Part shown: positions 12,465-24,816 of the stretch, piece by piece
Layout of the letters: each line of letters opens with the position of its first letter
Position numbering within the stretch: the stretch's first letter is position 1
Assembly (NCBI GenBank): GCA_021442155.1
Contig: CM038214.1
Span: 312,883,001-312,947,000, forward strand
From: Cymbidium sinense
Lineage: Eukaryota > Streptophyta > Magnoliopsida > Asparagales > Orchidaceae
Length of the DNA: 64,000 bases
Direction: 5' to 3'
Program-made: the position numbers and the translations under genes
The notes under the pieces: generated by a model
Seen by the model: only the letters and a program-made list of their open reading frames with translations
The model's database searches: none
What the model was told of the DNA's origin: nothing

Positions 12465-15179
12465 CCCTAAATCCTAAACCCTAAGCCATACACCTTAAAC
12501 CCTAAAACCTACAATCCGAAACCCTAAACCCTAAACCCCAAACCCTAAACCCTAAACCCTATAAACCTAAAAACCAAAAAACATAAACCAAAACTAAATA
12601 AAACCTAAAAATAAAATAAAAAAATAATCCTAAACCTAAATAAAATAAAAAATATATAATAAAAAAACCTGAACTAAAGCCTAAACCTAAACCTAAACCT
12701 AAAAATAAAATAAAATAAAAAATAAAAACAAAACTAAATAAATTAAATAGAAACCTAAAATAAACTAAAAAACAAAATAAACTTAAAAATAAAAATTATA
12801 GATAAAAAAAACCTAAATGTAAAATTAAAATAAAATAAACCTAAAATAAACCAAAATCAAAACTAAATAAAATATAAACCTAAAAAATAATCTGAAAAAA
12901 TAACTTAAAATAAATAAAAAATAAAACCTAAACACTAACTAAATTAAATAAAATAAACTAAAAATAAACCTAAATCTAAACTGAAAAATAAAACCTAAAA
13001 ATAAAGTTTAAATAAAAACCTAGGACCTAAACCTAAAAAAAATAAAAGCCTAAACCTACACCTAAAAAAAAAAAAAAAAACTTAAACCTAAAAAATATAA
13101 TAAAAATAAAACTAAATTAAAATGAACATAAACTAAAAAACCTAAAAATAAACTAAAATAAAAACCTAAACTAAAATAAATTAACCTAAAATAAATAAAC
13201 TAAATGAAATTTAAAAATAAAACTAAATAAAATAAAATAAACACTAAACTAAATAAATAAATGATAAACTAGGCAATTTAATTAATTTGAAAAAAACCAC
13301 TGAGCCACTCCCTAAATCTAAACCCTAAACACCTAAAAAACCCCAAAATGACATCCCTAAACCTTCAACCTACCCTAAACCCCCCCACTCCTAACCCACT
13401 GCTAAACCTACCACAAAGGAACCTACCCTACCACCATAAACCATACCCAAACTTAACTAAACCCTACCCTAAACTACCCTAAACCTAAAATCACTAACCA
13501 ATCCTCTAGCCCTAAACCCTCCACTAAAATCCAAACTGAAACCTGACCACCCAAAAATCTCTATACCCACCTAAACTGAGCCTAAACCTAAACCCTCTAT
13601 CCTAACTGAACTAAACTAAAAAAAATAGCCACCCAGACAAAATAAAGCATAAAAATAAATAAATAAACCTAAACTAAAATAAAATAAAATAAAATAAAAT
13701 AAAACCTAAACTAAAATCCAAACTTAAACCTAAACCTAAAATAACATAAAATAAAAAATTAAAACTAAACTAAAATAAAATAAATAAAAACCTATATTAA
13801 ATTAAAAAATTAAATAAATCTAAAACTAAAATACCTAAATAAAATAAAAACTAAAAGTAAAATAAAAATAAAATAAACCTAAAGTAAAATATCATAAAAA
13901 CTAAATTAAAACTTAAACCTACAAAATAAAACTAAAAATAAATAAATAAAATGTAAACCCTAAACTAAAAATAACCTAAATCTCAAATAAACAAAATAAA
14001 ATAAAGCTAAACATAAACTAAAATAAACTAAACTAAAATAAATAAACCTAACCTAAACATAAAATAAAAATAAACCTAATCCCTAAACTAAATTAAAAAT
14101 AAACTAAAAATAAACTAAACTAAAATAAAAAAACCTAAAATTAAAATAAAAAACCTAAAACTTAAACCTAAACTAAAATAAACATAAATAAACCTAAAAA
14201 AATAAACTAAAATAAGAAATCTAAAAAAAAAATAAATAAATATCAAATTAATAAACTAAACTAAGTAAAATAAAAAAAATAAACCTAGTTAAAAAAAAAA
14301 AAATAAATAAAATAAAATAAACTAAATAAACATAAACCTTGGTTTGCTTAATTTTTAAAAAATCCTAAACCTTAGACCTAAACCCTAAATCCTAAAATAA
14401 CCCCACCTTAAAACTAATCCTAAACTAAAACTTACACAAACTGCTAAACCCTAAACCTAAAACCCTAAACCAAAAAACCACACATTACCCTGACCTAACC
14501 CCCAATCAGGTGACAATAACCCTCCACAAACTCCTAAACCCTACCACAAACCACAAAACTCAAACTAAACCCCAAACCCTAAATCAAATGTTTTAAATAA
14601 ACCTTAAACCTAACTAAAACCTAAACTAAAACCCGAACCTAAACCCAAACCTAAACTATAAACCTAAACCATAATCAAACCATAATCCTTAAACCCTAAA
14701 AAACTAAAAACCTAAACCTAAACTAAATAAAACCTAAAAATAAAATAAATAAAAACCCTAAACCTAAATAAAATAAAAAATAAAATAAAATAAAAACTTA
14801 AACTAAAACCTAAACCTAAACCTAAAAATAAAATAAAATAAAAAATTAAAATAAACTAAAATAAAGTAAATTAAAACATAAACTAAACTTAAAATAAAAT
14901 AAACCTAAGAATAAATGACCTAAATGAAATAAAAACTAAATGTAAAATACAAATATAATAAACCTAAAATAAACTGAAAGAAAAATTAAATAAAAACCTA
15001 AACTTAAAAAATAAACCTATAATTAAATAAATAAAAACCTAAACCTTAAACTAAAAAAAATAAACCTAATATAAAAATAAATTTAACAAAATAAAATAAA
15101 CTTAAACCTAAACTAAAATAAAATAAATTAAAATAAATAATACCTAAACCTAACCCTAAAATAAACTATACCTAAACCT
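12465..15179 (+). repeat. Telomere-like satellite units with C-rich scrambled heads
   Basis: Heads at about 12465-12570, 13300-13640 and 14365-14700 are followed by AAATAAA tails, with punctuation motifs at 13267-13297 and 14335-14362. The heads at 13300-13640 and 14380-14560 are unusually diverged: words such as CCACCATAAACC and CTACCCTAAAC replace clean CCCTAAA. From about 14700 the tail closely follows the landmark order seen near 12570, 16860 and 32800. No gene is visible. Confidence 0.88.
14335..14362 (+). repeat. Punctuation motif copy
   Basis: AAACCTTGGTTTGCTTAATT plus an A-run ends a tail and precedes a CCTAAACC head. Confidence 0.6.
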
Positions 15180-16755
15180 AAATCTAAACTAAATAAAATA
15201 AAATAAACTAAAAATAAACCTAAACCTATGCTAAAAATAAAACCTAAAAATAATCCCAAAATTAAACCTAAAACCTAAAAATAAAAAAAATAAAATCAAC
15301 AACTAAAAATAAACCTAAACCTAAATTAAAAAATAAAACCTAAAAATAAACCTAAAACTTAAACCTAAGAAAATAAAATAAAAACCTAAATCTAAACCTA
15401 AACCTAAAAATAAAAAATAAAACCTAAAATAAAAATAAAACTCAACAAAAAAATAAACCTAAACATAAACTTAAATCTAAAACATAAGATAAAATAAAAA
15501 ACCTAAACTAAAATAAATAAACCTAAAATAAATAAACTAACATAAAGAAAAATAAAAAATTAAACTAAATAAAAAATAAAAAATAAAATAAACTAAAATG
15601 AATAAATTAATAAAGTAAATAAACATAAAACTACCAGTTTATTTGATTGAAAAAAAACCCCTAAACCTTAAATCCTAAACCCTAAACCCAAAATCCTAAA
15701 CAAAAAAAACTAATCCTAAACCCTAAACCTACAACACTAAACCTACAACCCTAAAACCATAAACACTAAACCCTAAACACTAAACCCAAAACCCTAAACC
15801 CTAAACCCTAACCCCTAAACCCTAACCCTAAACCCTAACCTCAAACCCGAAACCCTAAAACCCTTAACCCTAAACCCAAAATAAAGCCAAAACCCTAAAC
15901 CATAAATTTGAAACACTAAACTTTAAAAACCCTAAACCCTAAACCCTAAAACTACACCTAAACCTAAACCTAAACTAAATAAAATAAAATAAACTAAAAA
16001 TAAACCTAAACCTATGCTAAAAATAAAACCTAAAAATAAACCCAAAATAAAAACCTAAAACTTAAACATAAAAAATAAAATAAAAATAAAAATCAACTAA
16101 AATAAACCTAAACCTAAATTAAAAAATAAAACCTAAAAATAAACCTAAAACTTAAACCTAAGAAAATAAAATAAAAGCCTAAACCTAAACCTAAACCTAA
16201 AAATAAAAAATAAAACCTAAAACTAAAACATAAAATAAAAATAAAACTGAACAAAAAAATAAACCTAAACATAAACTTAAACCTAAAACATAAGATAAAA
16301 TAAAAAACCTAAACTAAAATAAATAAACCTAAAATAAATAAACTTAAAAAAAGAAAAATTAAAAATAAAACTAAATAGAAATAAAAAATAAAATAAACTA
16401 AAACAAATAAATAAATAAATTAAATAAACATAAAACTACTGATTTATTTGATTTGAAAAAAACCCCTAAACTTTAAATCTTAAACCCTAAACCCAAAACC
16501 CTAAACAAAAAAACTAATCCTAAACCCTAAACCTACAACACTAAACCTACAGCCCTAAAACCCTAAACCTTAAACCCTAAACACTAAACCCTAAACCCTA
16601 AACCCTAAACCCATAAACCCTAACCCTAACCTCAAACCCTAAACCCTGAAACCCAAAAACCCTTAACCCTAAATCCAAAATAAAGCTAAAACCCTAAACA
16701 ATAAATCCAAAACACTAAACTTTAAAAACCCTAAACCCTAAAGCCTAAAATTAAA
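15180..16755 (+). repeat. Tandem duplication of one satellite unit (about 0.8 kb x 2)
   Basis: The stretch 15180-15960 recurs at about 15965-16755 with a 786-809 base offset. The same irregular landmarks appear in the same order: CCTATGCTAAAAATAAAACC (offset 786), the punctuation motif at 15630 and 16436, CAAAAAAACTAATCCTAAAC, CTACAACACTAAACCTACA, and CTTTAAAAACCCTAAACCCT at 15921 and 16730. A third, more diverged partial copy starts near 17295. The similarity extends through low-complexity and non-telomeric positions, so this is a relatively recent unequal duplication and not chance. Confidence 0.8.
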
Positions 16756-18005
16756 CCTTAAACCCAAAACCCTAAACCCTAACCCTAAACCCTAAACCCT
16801 AAAACCCTAAACCCTAAACATTAAACCCTAAACCTTAAACCCTAAACCCTTAACCATAAAAAGCTAAAAACCTAAACTTAAACTAAATAAAACCTAAAAA
16901 TAAAAAAAATAAAAAACTTAGACCTTAATAAAAAAAAAATAAAAAAAAAAATCAAAACCTAAATTAAAACCTAAACCTAAACCTAAAATTAAAATAAAAT
17001 AAAAAATAAAATAAATAAAAACATAAACTAAACTTAAAAATAAAATAAACCTAAGGCTAAAAATCCTAAATAAAGTAAAAATTAAATGTAAAATGCAAAT
17101 ATAATAAACCTAAAATAAACTAAAATAAAAACTAATTAAAATCCTAAACCTAAAAATTAAACCTAAAAATAAATAAAATTAAAACCTAAACCCTAAACTA
17201 AAAAAAATTAAACCTAAAATCAATTTAAAATAAACCTAATCCTAAACTAAAATAAATAAAACCTAAACCTAACCCTAAAATAAACAAAACCTAAACCTAA
17301 ACCTAAACTAAATAAAATAAAATAAACTAAAAATAAACCTAAACCTAAGCTAAAAATAAAGCCTAAAAATAAACCTAAAATAAAAACCTAAAACTTAATC
17401 CTAAAGATAAAATAAAAATAAAACTCAACTAAAAACAAACCTAAACCAAAACTAAAAAATAAAACCTAAAAATAAACCTATAACCTAAACCTAAGAAAAT
17501 AAAATAAAAACTTTAACCTAAAATAAAAAATAAAAAATAAATCCTAAAATAAATAAACCTAAACATAAACTAAAACCTGAAACTTACACTAAAATAAAAA
17601 ACCTAAACTAAAATAAATAAACCTAAAATAAATAAACTAAAATAATTAAAAAAAATTAAAATAAATAAAAATAAAAAATAAAATAAACTAAAATAAATAA
17701 AAAAATAAACTAAATAAACCTAAACCTATATACTTGAAACCCAAACCCTAAACCCTAAACTCTAAACCTACAACACTAAACCTATAAACCCTAAACCTAA
17801 AAACCCCTAAACCTAAACTCTAAACCTATAAACCCTAAAAAACTAAACCCTAAACCCTAAATTCTAAAAACCCTAAACCCCAAACCCTAAAGCAAACCTA
17901 AAACTCAGAAACCCTAAACCCTAAACCCTAAAACCTACAACCTAAAGCCTAAACCCCAAACCCTAAACCCTAAATAAACCCTAAACCCTAAACCCTAAAC
18001 CCTAA
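16756..18005 (+). repeat. Telomere-like satellite, tail and CCCTAAA-rich head
   Basis: A head/tail unit has its landmark at about 16860 and its tail at 16890-17715. Part of the tail (about 17295-17700) repeats the 15.2 and 16.0 kb units. A degenerate punctuation site lies at 17719-17740. Near-perfect CCCTAAA follows at 17740-18005, directly before the second GRP fragment. Confidence 0.88.
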
Positions 18006-18494
18006 GAATAGGTAGAACCTTGATGATAGGAACATTACCGTCAATTAGGCTTAGTCTAGATCTGGCAATGGAGGCAAGAGCGGAGGTGACGGTTATCGCA
18101 ATGGTGGTGGACTATCTGGAGGTGTTAGTGCATATGGAGGTGGTGTCCGAGCAGTGGTCATTATGGAGATGGGAGGAGCGACGAAGGTTACAACCATGGT
18201 GGTGGTGGAGTGAGAGATCATGGATATAATGGCGGATCCCACTACTTGAGAGGCAGGGGTGGCTTTAATGGGAACTAGAGAAACTGAAGAATGGTCAATT
18301 CGATCTGCTTCTTATGGAACTATGTCTTTATAATAGAGACGGTTCTACTTATCTAAGGTTTTTTATTTGCTCAATGGGTGCTCATTTTGATCTATGTCAT
18401 CCCTTGTGTCTTAGAAAACCTGGGGTGCTTCTTAGCTGATAAAATTCAAAAGAAGAAATACTGAATCTAAATTTGTTCTCTATTAAAAAGAAAA
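18006..18494 (+). pseudogene. GRP gene 3'-end fragment, copy 2
   Basis: It has the same 5' breakpoint and 3' end as copy 1. In the GRP frame, NLDDRNITVN and a glycine-rich stretch (GGYRNGGG) are readable. TAG stops occur at the third, fifteenth and seventeenth positions or so of the fragment, and a frameshift falls near 18144 where the GGQSS block should be. The 3' UTR is recognisable (GAAAACCTGGGGTGCTTCTT, then TTCTCTATTAAAAAG). Unlike the other copies it is preceded by near-perfect CCCTAAA, so it has lost the shared upstream flank. It lies about 250 bases before segment A. Confidence 0.78.
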
Positions 18495-18749
18495 CCTTAA
18501 ACTCTAAACCCTAAATTCTAAACTAAAACATAAACCCTAAACCTAAAACATAAACCCTAAACCCTAAACCCTAAACCTTAAAAACCCTAAACCCTAAATC
18601 CAAAACCCTAAAGCTTAAACCCTAAAACCCTAAAGATTAAACCCTAAACCCTAAACCATAAAACCCTAAACCCTAAACCCTAAAATTTATAACCTTAAAC
18701 CCTAAACCCTAAACCCCAAACCCTAAACCTAAACCCTAAACCCTAAACC
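18495..18749 (+). repeat. Near-perfect CCCTAAA array
   Basis: This short CCCTAAA-rich stretch separates GRP copy 2 from segment A. It ends CCCTAAACCTTGAATAAAG. The same junction (CTAAACC joined to TTGAATAAA) occurs at 46814, the start of segment B. Confidence 0.9.
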
Positions 18750-18886
18750 TTGAATAAAGATGTCATTAGGAGTAGATCTAAAGAGTGACCTAATCCTAAC
18801 ATAGTTATGGTTGCTAAAGAAAATGTCTTCAAGAGACTTTCCCTTGACTATTAGAGATTTAAATTCCCTAAGCCTTAAACCTAAAT
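18750..18886. other. 110-base module between two telomeric patches
   Basis: TTGAATAAAGATGTCATTAG starts a 116-base non-telomeric module ending near 18865. A small telomere-like patch follows (CCCTAAGCCTTAAACCTAAA, 18866-18886), and then AT-rich element sequence. Exactly the same arrangement occurs at 46814-46949. The module is therefore an older insertion within telomeric repeats that was copied along with segments A and B. Its origin is unknown. Confidence 0.6.
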
Positions 18887-20784
18887 GATATTATAATACC
18901 ATACTTTATAGTATAATGTAGCATGATATATTTGAGCATGTAGTAATGTGTTTTTGGATGTTATAAGATGTTTTGAAATGTTTTATGATATTATGGTATT
19001 CTACCCTATAGTCTATATTAATATGAATCATAAAAGTATTGATTTAAAAAAATCAGATGATGAAATTTGTTAAATTTGAAGTGGGAATTAGGTTGTAGTA
19101 CCAAAGGTGTGCTACGCCACTTGTAGTCTAAAAAGTAAGATTTTATGTTCAAAATAAATATTATATGTTGTATAATAGTACAACATCATATATCATAATA
19201 TATTGTTCTATGCATTTTAAATTCTTTTAGTATTTCACAATCATATAGTCGAGCCTACACTAGCATTATTTATAAAAATGTTGATTTAGACTTGAAAATG
19301 GTAGAATTTGGCCAAATTCATAATAGGAAGAGCATGACATCATAATATCATATTTCAATTTAAAATATGTAAGTGATACAACAAAAATATATAGTTTTTT
19401 TTTTTATTTAGACTAATTTTATGATTTTTTATCTTAAGCAATCTTTTGTGATGTGATATGCAGTATAGTATAATAATATGTTATAGTGTATTATAATATA
19501 GGTTTCCATAACATAGTGTAGCATCATACATTATAGCATACTATTATGTATTACTACTTGTTGTTTAGCATATTTTAATTTGTTATAGTATGATATAGTA
19601 GATTTTCTATTGGTATAATTCATAAAAATACTAATTTATAGGTTGGGATGATGGGATATGGCCAAAATTAAGGTAAGCTTTAGGGAACATCATTGGAGGT
19701 CTGCTATGGTGTGTCATTTAATCAAAAGAATGGAATTTTGCATCCACAATAATTATACATTTTTTAACAAAATTTAATAATTTTTTTTTTATTTTAAGTG
19801 ATTCATTTTAAGGTGTAATGTAAGATAATATATTATATGAAAGCATATTAAAATATAATCTACATAATAATATAACTTCACATATATATGAATGTGGTGG
19901 TGTGTTACTAAATGTTATTGTACATTTTAGTATGTTTTACTTTTATTATAATACATTGGGTCGAAACTCACAGAAATGTTAATTTGAAGGTTGAGATGGA
20001 AGAATTTGGCCAAATTCACTCCACACACCAAGAAGCAATACCAAAATTATGTTATTTTGTACCATTTATAATAGAAAAATCATAATTTTACATCTAAAAG
20101 TAACATTATTCATATTTTGATAAAATTTTGTTATTTATTCTTTTTAAGTGATTCTAATGAGGTGTAATGTTAGACAATATATTATATTATAGCAAATTAT
20201 AATATAACATCTTATATTATAATATAATATAGTATGTTAATTCATGTTATAATATGTTTAGCATCATATTGTATAGTTAGTTTGAGCTTGCACCATCACA
20301 AATCATAAAATGTTGATTACAATGTTACAATGATGTAATTTGAACAAATACATTGTAAGGCTTTTGGTTGAAGTATTAAAGGTTTGAATAAAAGAAGAAA
20401 TAATATTTGATGAGAATTCCATGTCAAGGACATGGAGGGAGATCTACAAGGGGATCACACATGCATTGGACATGACATGTGAGGGGTCTATGTCGAGGAC
20501 ATAGAAGAAGAAAATTTCCTAGGGATAAGGTTTGAATTTGATTTGATTATATGATTGGTAGAATGAAGATCACTAGGGATAAGAATCTATAATCCACCAA
20601 GGATTAAGATTGAATAGACTTTAATTTATTTTGTTTTAATTGATCTCAAGGCATATCTGTTAGTGTCATTAAGGGCATTATCTCAACTCAGAGTAGCCCA
20701 AGACAAAAGATATGTATTTATGTGTAGTTTGTGTTTGTGTTGTGTCGATGAAGGATAGGATGCCACTCGGGTTCCTTACACCTA
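18887..20784 (-). repeat. Tandem-repeated 3' region of the Tat element (segment A)
   Basis: Between the end of integrase and the segment edge lies AT-rich, gene-free DNA. It contains five diverged tandem units. Their shared core, around TTTGGCCAAATTC preceded by a TTGATTT..GAT..GAATT context, falls at about 19069, 19311, 19661, 20009 and 20342, giving spacings of 242, 350, 348 and 333. Each unit also carries a run like AAGTGATTCATTTTAAGGTG. Tat/Ogre elements are known for satellite-like tandem repeats between pol and the 3' LTR, which fits this position. Relative to B, about 760 bases are missing near 20654. Confidence 0.65.
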
Positions 20785-22080
20785 CCCTAAACACATCGTG
20801 CCAGATTCGCAAAGAAAAATACTTTCAACATGGAAGAGATTGAATTCGAAATGGAATTTTTATTTATGTTAATTTCTTTCAAACATGAGTCATAATATTT
20901 CTTTAGGTAGAGCCCATTGATTGGAAGCATTGGACACTCTCCCTTATGATTAATAAGCTAATAAGATCCTCCTTGGTAGGCCTTCACTATGGAAAAGGGC
21001 CTTCCCAAGTGGGTTCAAACTTGCCTCCCATCTTACAACGGGCAATAATTGGTCTCCTTAGAACTAAAATAAGCTCTCCTACATGAAAAGCTCTAGAACG
21101 GGCCAACTTGTTGTGAGCTTGAATCATTTTTAGCTTTGTACAACTCAAGTTTTTGGCATGCTTGCAGGCATCTCTCCTCCAAACCTTTGAGCTCCTCTAA
21201 CTGCAACTTGGCGTTCTGCTCTATTATGATCTTGCTGGCTACAACTATCTTTAGTGATGGGAGTTAGACTTCTAATGATAAAATGGCTTCAGATCCACAC
21301 ACTAAGGAGATAGGAGTATACTGAGTTGGAGTTATATATGTGGTGCGGTAGGCCCACAAGGCTTCAACTAATTGCTCATGCCACTATCACTTGTTGTTGT
21401 CAAGTGTCTTCTTCAATATTTGGATGAGAGCTTTGTTGAAGGCTTCTGCTAAGCCATTTGCCCATGGGTAGTTGATGGTAGAATATCTCCAATCTATGCT
21501 ATCTCTGGAAAAAGTTGTTTACCTCAGTGCTCTTGAATGCAGTACCATTATCAGAGATAATTCGTTGAGGCACTCTGAACCTATATACGATATGGTTCCT
21601 AGAAAATTAGAGCACATGTTGAGCTGTGACCTTTCTGAGTGGAATCACATTTGCACATTTAGAAAATTAATTAGTACCTACTAAGATGAACATATGACCC
21701 TTTAGAATAAAGAGGATCAATTGAACCCAATATGTCGGTACCCCAACACTCGAATAGCCATGAGGCCAATGTAGGATGTAGAATGTTCAGTGGTTGGTGT
21801 AAGACCACACATTGTATTTGATATCAGTGGCATCGCTTAGCCGTATCCATGCAATCTTTGATCATCGATGACCAGTAGTATTTTAGTCAATTGATCTTGG
21901 CTTTCAATTTCAGACTGGATTGGTTGGCTCCACATAATCATGAGGGTACCTCGGTAATGATCTTTCGGGCATCGTGGTTTTCTAAACAATGTAATCACAT
22001 ATGATCGAAAGGCTGCAGGTACAAGACACCATCCACAAAAGTGTTGGAAAGTGCTCTTTGCTTCATCTGATGGGCTTGGG
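20785..22080 (-). pseudogene. Integrase domain, decayed (segment A)
   Basis: Minus-strand translation in broken frames shows the integrase core: a GTDI-type first aspartate (near 21735), SDNGTAF with the second aspartate (near 21550), and NGLAEAFNKAL with the catalytic glutamate (near 21445). All three DDE residues are therefore still visible. The C-terminal part with the GPY-like module lies near 20990. In an intact element this enzyme inserts the cDNA copy. Stops and frame changes make it non-functional here. Confidence 0.72.
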
Positions 22081-22800
22081 ACTTCTCTTGAGGTATTTTA
22101 CCTTTATTTTGGTAATCCATGAATGGTTGCCTCCAATTTAACTCCTCGTCCTTCTTGGCAATGGCAACCACCCCTTTAAGAAAGTACTTTTTGATGAGTT
22201 CAATATCAATAAGGGATTAGACTTGTCTATGTTAGACCATTATTGATATGGACTCATCCTCCAGACATGCTAACTCCTTGGCAAGCTTGGCCAAAACATA
22301 CACTATGACATTCTCTCCTAGAGGAATCTTATAAATGGTAACCTCTGGGATTTGGGCCAATAACTCCATGGTGTACTTATGGTAGTGATGGAGCTTAGGT
22401 TATATAACCTTATAGGACCCAAAGATTTGGTTGATAACTAATTGAGAATCCCCGAAGATGTTGATGTTCTATATGCTTAGAGTAATGACTTACTCTAGAT
22501 CGACAATCAGAGCCACATGTTCGACTTCATTATTGGTGTAAGGATTGGATAGATGATATGATAATCTAATCAGATCATGGTCCAGAGTTAAGAGAACTAT
22601 TCTTACCTCTGCCTTTCCTAGAATAGTAGATTATGGTTCTTCTCCTCTTTGAGAGGAAGTTGCATCATCAAAGTACATTTCCCAACAGTGAATGCTAGTA
22701 TCCCATAAGTTCATGATTTATTTATCAGGGAGATCATCACTAAGCAGAGAGTTAGCAAGAAGTGGGTATCTTGCTAAGTAATCCGCTAGCACTTGTCCTT
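22081..22800 (-). pseudogene. Second (archaeal-type) RNase H and linker to integrase, decayed (segment A)
   Basis: This corresponds to B 50871-51617, where the frame is better preserved. In A the same nucleotide sequence is readable on the minus strand but broken. Examples are the region before TTGATAACTAATTGAGAATC at about 22430 (the ...DSQLVI.. part) and the linker around 22180-22270. A second RNase H located between the RT-associated RNase H and integrase is diagnostic of the Tat lineage. Confidence 0.6.
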
Positions 22801-22897
22801 TCACTGCATAGAGGGGTAGAAAGGTAATGTCAAATTGCAAGAGGATCATGGATCATCATGCCAACTGTCTGGATAGCATCGATCGTGTCATGAGATA

Positions 22898-23130
22898 CTA
22901 TACTGAATTGATCCTTGAGATTAAGTTCACCTTATGAGGAAGAATGTAGTGTTGTAGCTTTTGGGATGTAAAGATTAAAGCTAGGCAATGCTTCTCAATG
23001 AGTGGATAATTCGCCTCAGTATGGATTAGATGATGGCTAAGGTAGTAAAGTTCATTTTCCTTCCCTTTGTCATTGGCTTGGGGCACCAAATCACTAAGGG
23101 AGTCATCTAACGCAGCAGTGTAAATAATTC
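22898..23130 (-). pseudogene. RT-associated RNase H fragment (segment A)
   Basis: The minus strand reads KENELYYLSHHLIHTEANYP, then IEKHCLALIF and KLQHYILPH. This is the typical C-terminal part of a gypsy RNase H. Relative to B, about 230 bases (B 51937-52166) covering the RT thumb and RNase H start are deleted at about 23130. Confidence 0.75.
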
Positions 23131-23960
23131 AAATATTGCCTTTATCTTCCTTGGATCGATTTTGATTCCCTGGTGTCGGACAGCTAATCTAAAGAAATTT
23201 CCCTGAAGCTACTCTGAATGCACACTTCAGGGGGTTCATTTTGAGGTTGAATTGTCTTAATTGTTCAAAAACTACTCTTAAGTGTAAGAGATGGTCTTCC
23301 TTTTTTCTACTTTTAACAACGAGAACATCAACATAGCACTTGACTTGATAATGAATGAGTTCGTCGAAGATTCAAGTCATAGCCCGCTGATATGTAGCAT
23401 CAGCATTTCTAAGGCTTAAAGGCATGACTTTATAGCAATATATTATGATCGAGGTTCTAAAAGTAGTGTTTCTTTCATATTCAGGGGCCATCTTTATTTG
23501 GTGATATCTAAATGAGCCATCCATGAAAGAGAAGACATCTTGAGATGAGGCAATGTCCACCATCAACTCCAGGATTGGAAGTGGAATTTCATCTTTTGGA
23601 CATGCTTTATTTAAATTTATAAAATTAACACATATGTGAATTTGGCCATTCTTTCTCATAATAGAGATGATGCTGGCTAACTAGGTAGGGTATTTTTCTT
23701 CTTAGATGAAGCTAGCATCGATCTGTTTCATGACTTCATAAATGACCTGTTGCTCTATGTCTAATCGCATGAGTCTAGAAGCTTGCTTGATAGGATTAGT
23801 GGTAGGATCTATTGCTAGTTCATGGACCACTATGTCAGGAGCCAATCTAGGCATCTCTTCATAACTCCATGTAAAGCAGTCCTTAAAATCAATTAATAGC
23901 CTAACTAAGTCATTGGTTTCAATTTCAGTCAACAAAGAACTGATGTATGTCAAGCATGGA
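23131..23960 (-). pseudogene. Reverse transcriptase, decayed (segment A)
   Basis: Readable minus-strand blocks are YEEMPRLAPDIVVHELAIDP (23953-23702), then KNGQIHICVNFINLNKACPK and FSFMDGSFRYHQIKMAPE (23659-23372), then the region with CYVDVLVVKSRKKEDH near 23310-23340. The first catalytic aspartate (in FMDG) is present. The YVDD box reads YVDV (bases 23324-23335), so one catalytic aspartate is lost. A stop splits the two main blocks near 23680. The family normally copies element RNA into cDNA in virus-like particles. Confidence 0.8.
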
Positions 23961-24816
23961 TCTTCTTCAATTCTTAAGTTAATTTTCTTGAACTTTTCGA
24001 TTGTTAACTTGGTGTCTTCTTCAAACTTCGGTGGTGCATCTTTGACTTGAAAATCATATAGATCATCAGAAGTTTCTAAGCACAGCTCCTCATATGAGTT
24101 AATGTGATTTGAAAAGAACTAATCATATTCCAAATGATTTGTGATGACTAAGTAGCAATTATCATCATTAACTTCGAATCTTGCGAGTCTTAATTTAGAG
24201 CTTTTACATTTGCTCTTCTATATTCTTTTGAAGTTTTTTGACTCGTGCTTTGACCAAGTATGTGGGATTAACCCTTTCTTTACTAAATTATGAACACAAG
24301 GAAAGTACCAGTCAAAAGGTAATTATATTAAATCTTTATATGAATCATCCTCAAGTTCTACATCAACTTCATGACTTGAAGATGATGCTCCCAGAAAGAA
24401 CCTCTGAGTCTTCACACCTATGGATGACTTAGGAGCTTCCTTAACTACCAAAACCTCAACTTTTTAAAAGGAAAGTGGGGTTAGAGCTAAGGTTCCCAAC
24501 TGATGCCTAGCTATTTTACATATACACTTGGATAAACTTATGCTTTGCTTTGGAGCCTAGTCTTCATCGTCATATGGCTCAAGGTTCACCTCCAAGGGAA
24601 TCTACTGAGAAGAGGCAGCTCTTTCCATATAGACTCATCTTATGAATTAGATTCTAAGTCTATATGGATAACTCTAGTAGTTGGGACATATCTTCTATTG
24701 GGTGGCCAATAATGAGGTTTTCATCCCTTTGGGACTACTCTCTAGCCTACCCATATGTTCTGGTGGGTCTTGAGGTGGGTTGAATCTAATGCTAGGTTCC
24801 ACTTCCTCCTCCAAGT
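23961..24816 (-). pseudogene. Protease-RT linker, degenerate (segment A)
   Basis: No open frame longer than about 60 codons fits the element strand. Nucleotide similarity to B 52974-53940 runs throughout, for example at TTCTTCAAACTTCGGTGGTG near 24017, which matches B near 53053. The stretch is poorly conserved linker between the protease and RT. The short plus-strand open frame at 24238-24432 is not supported as a gene. Confidence 0.55.
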
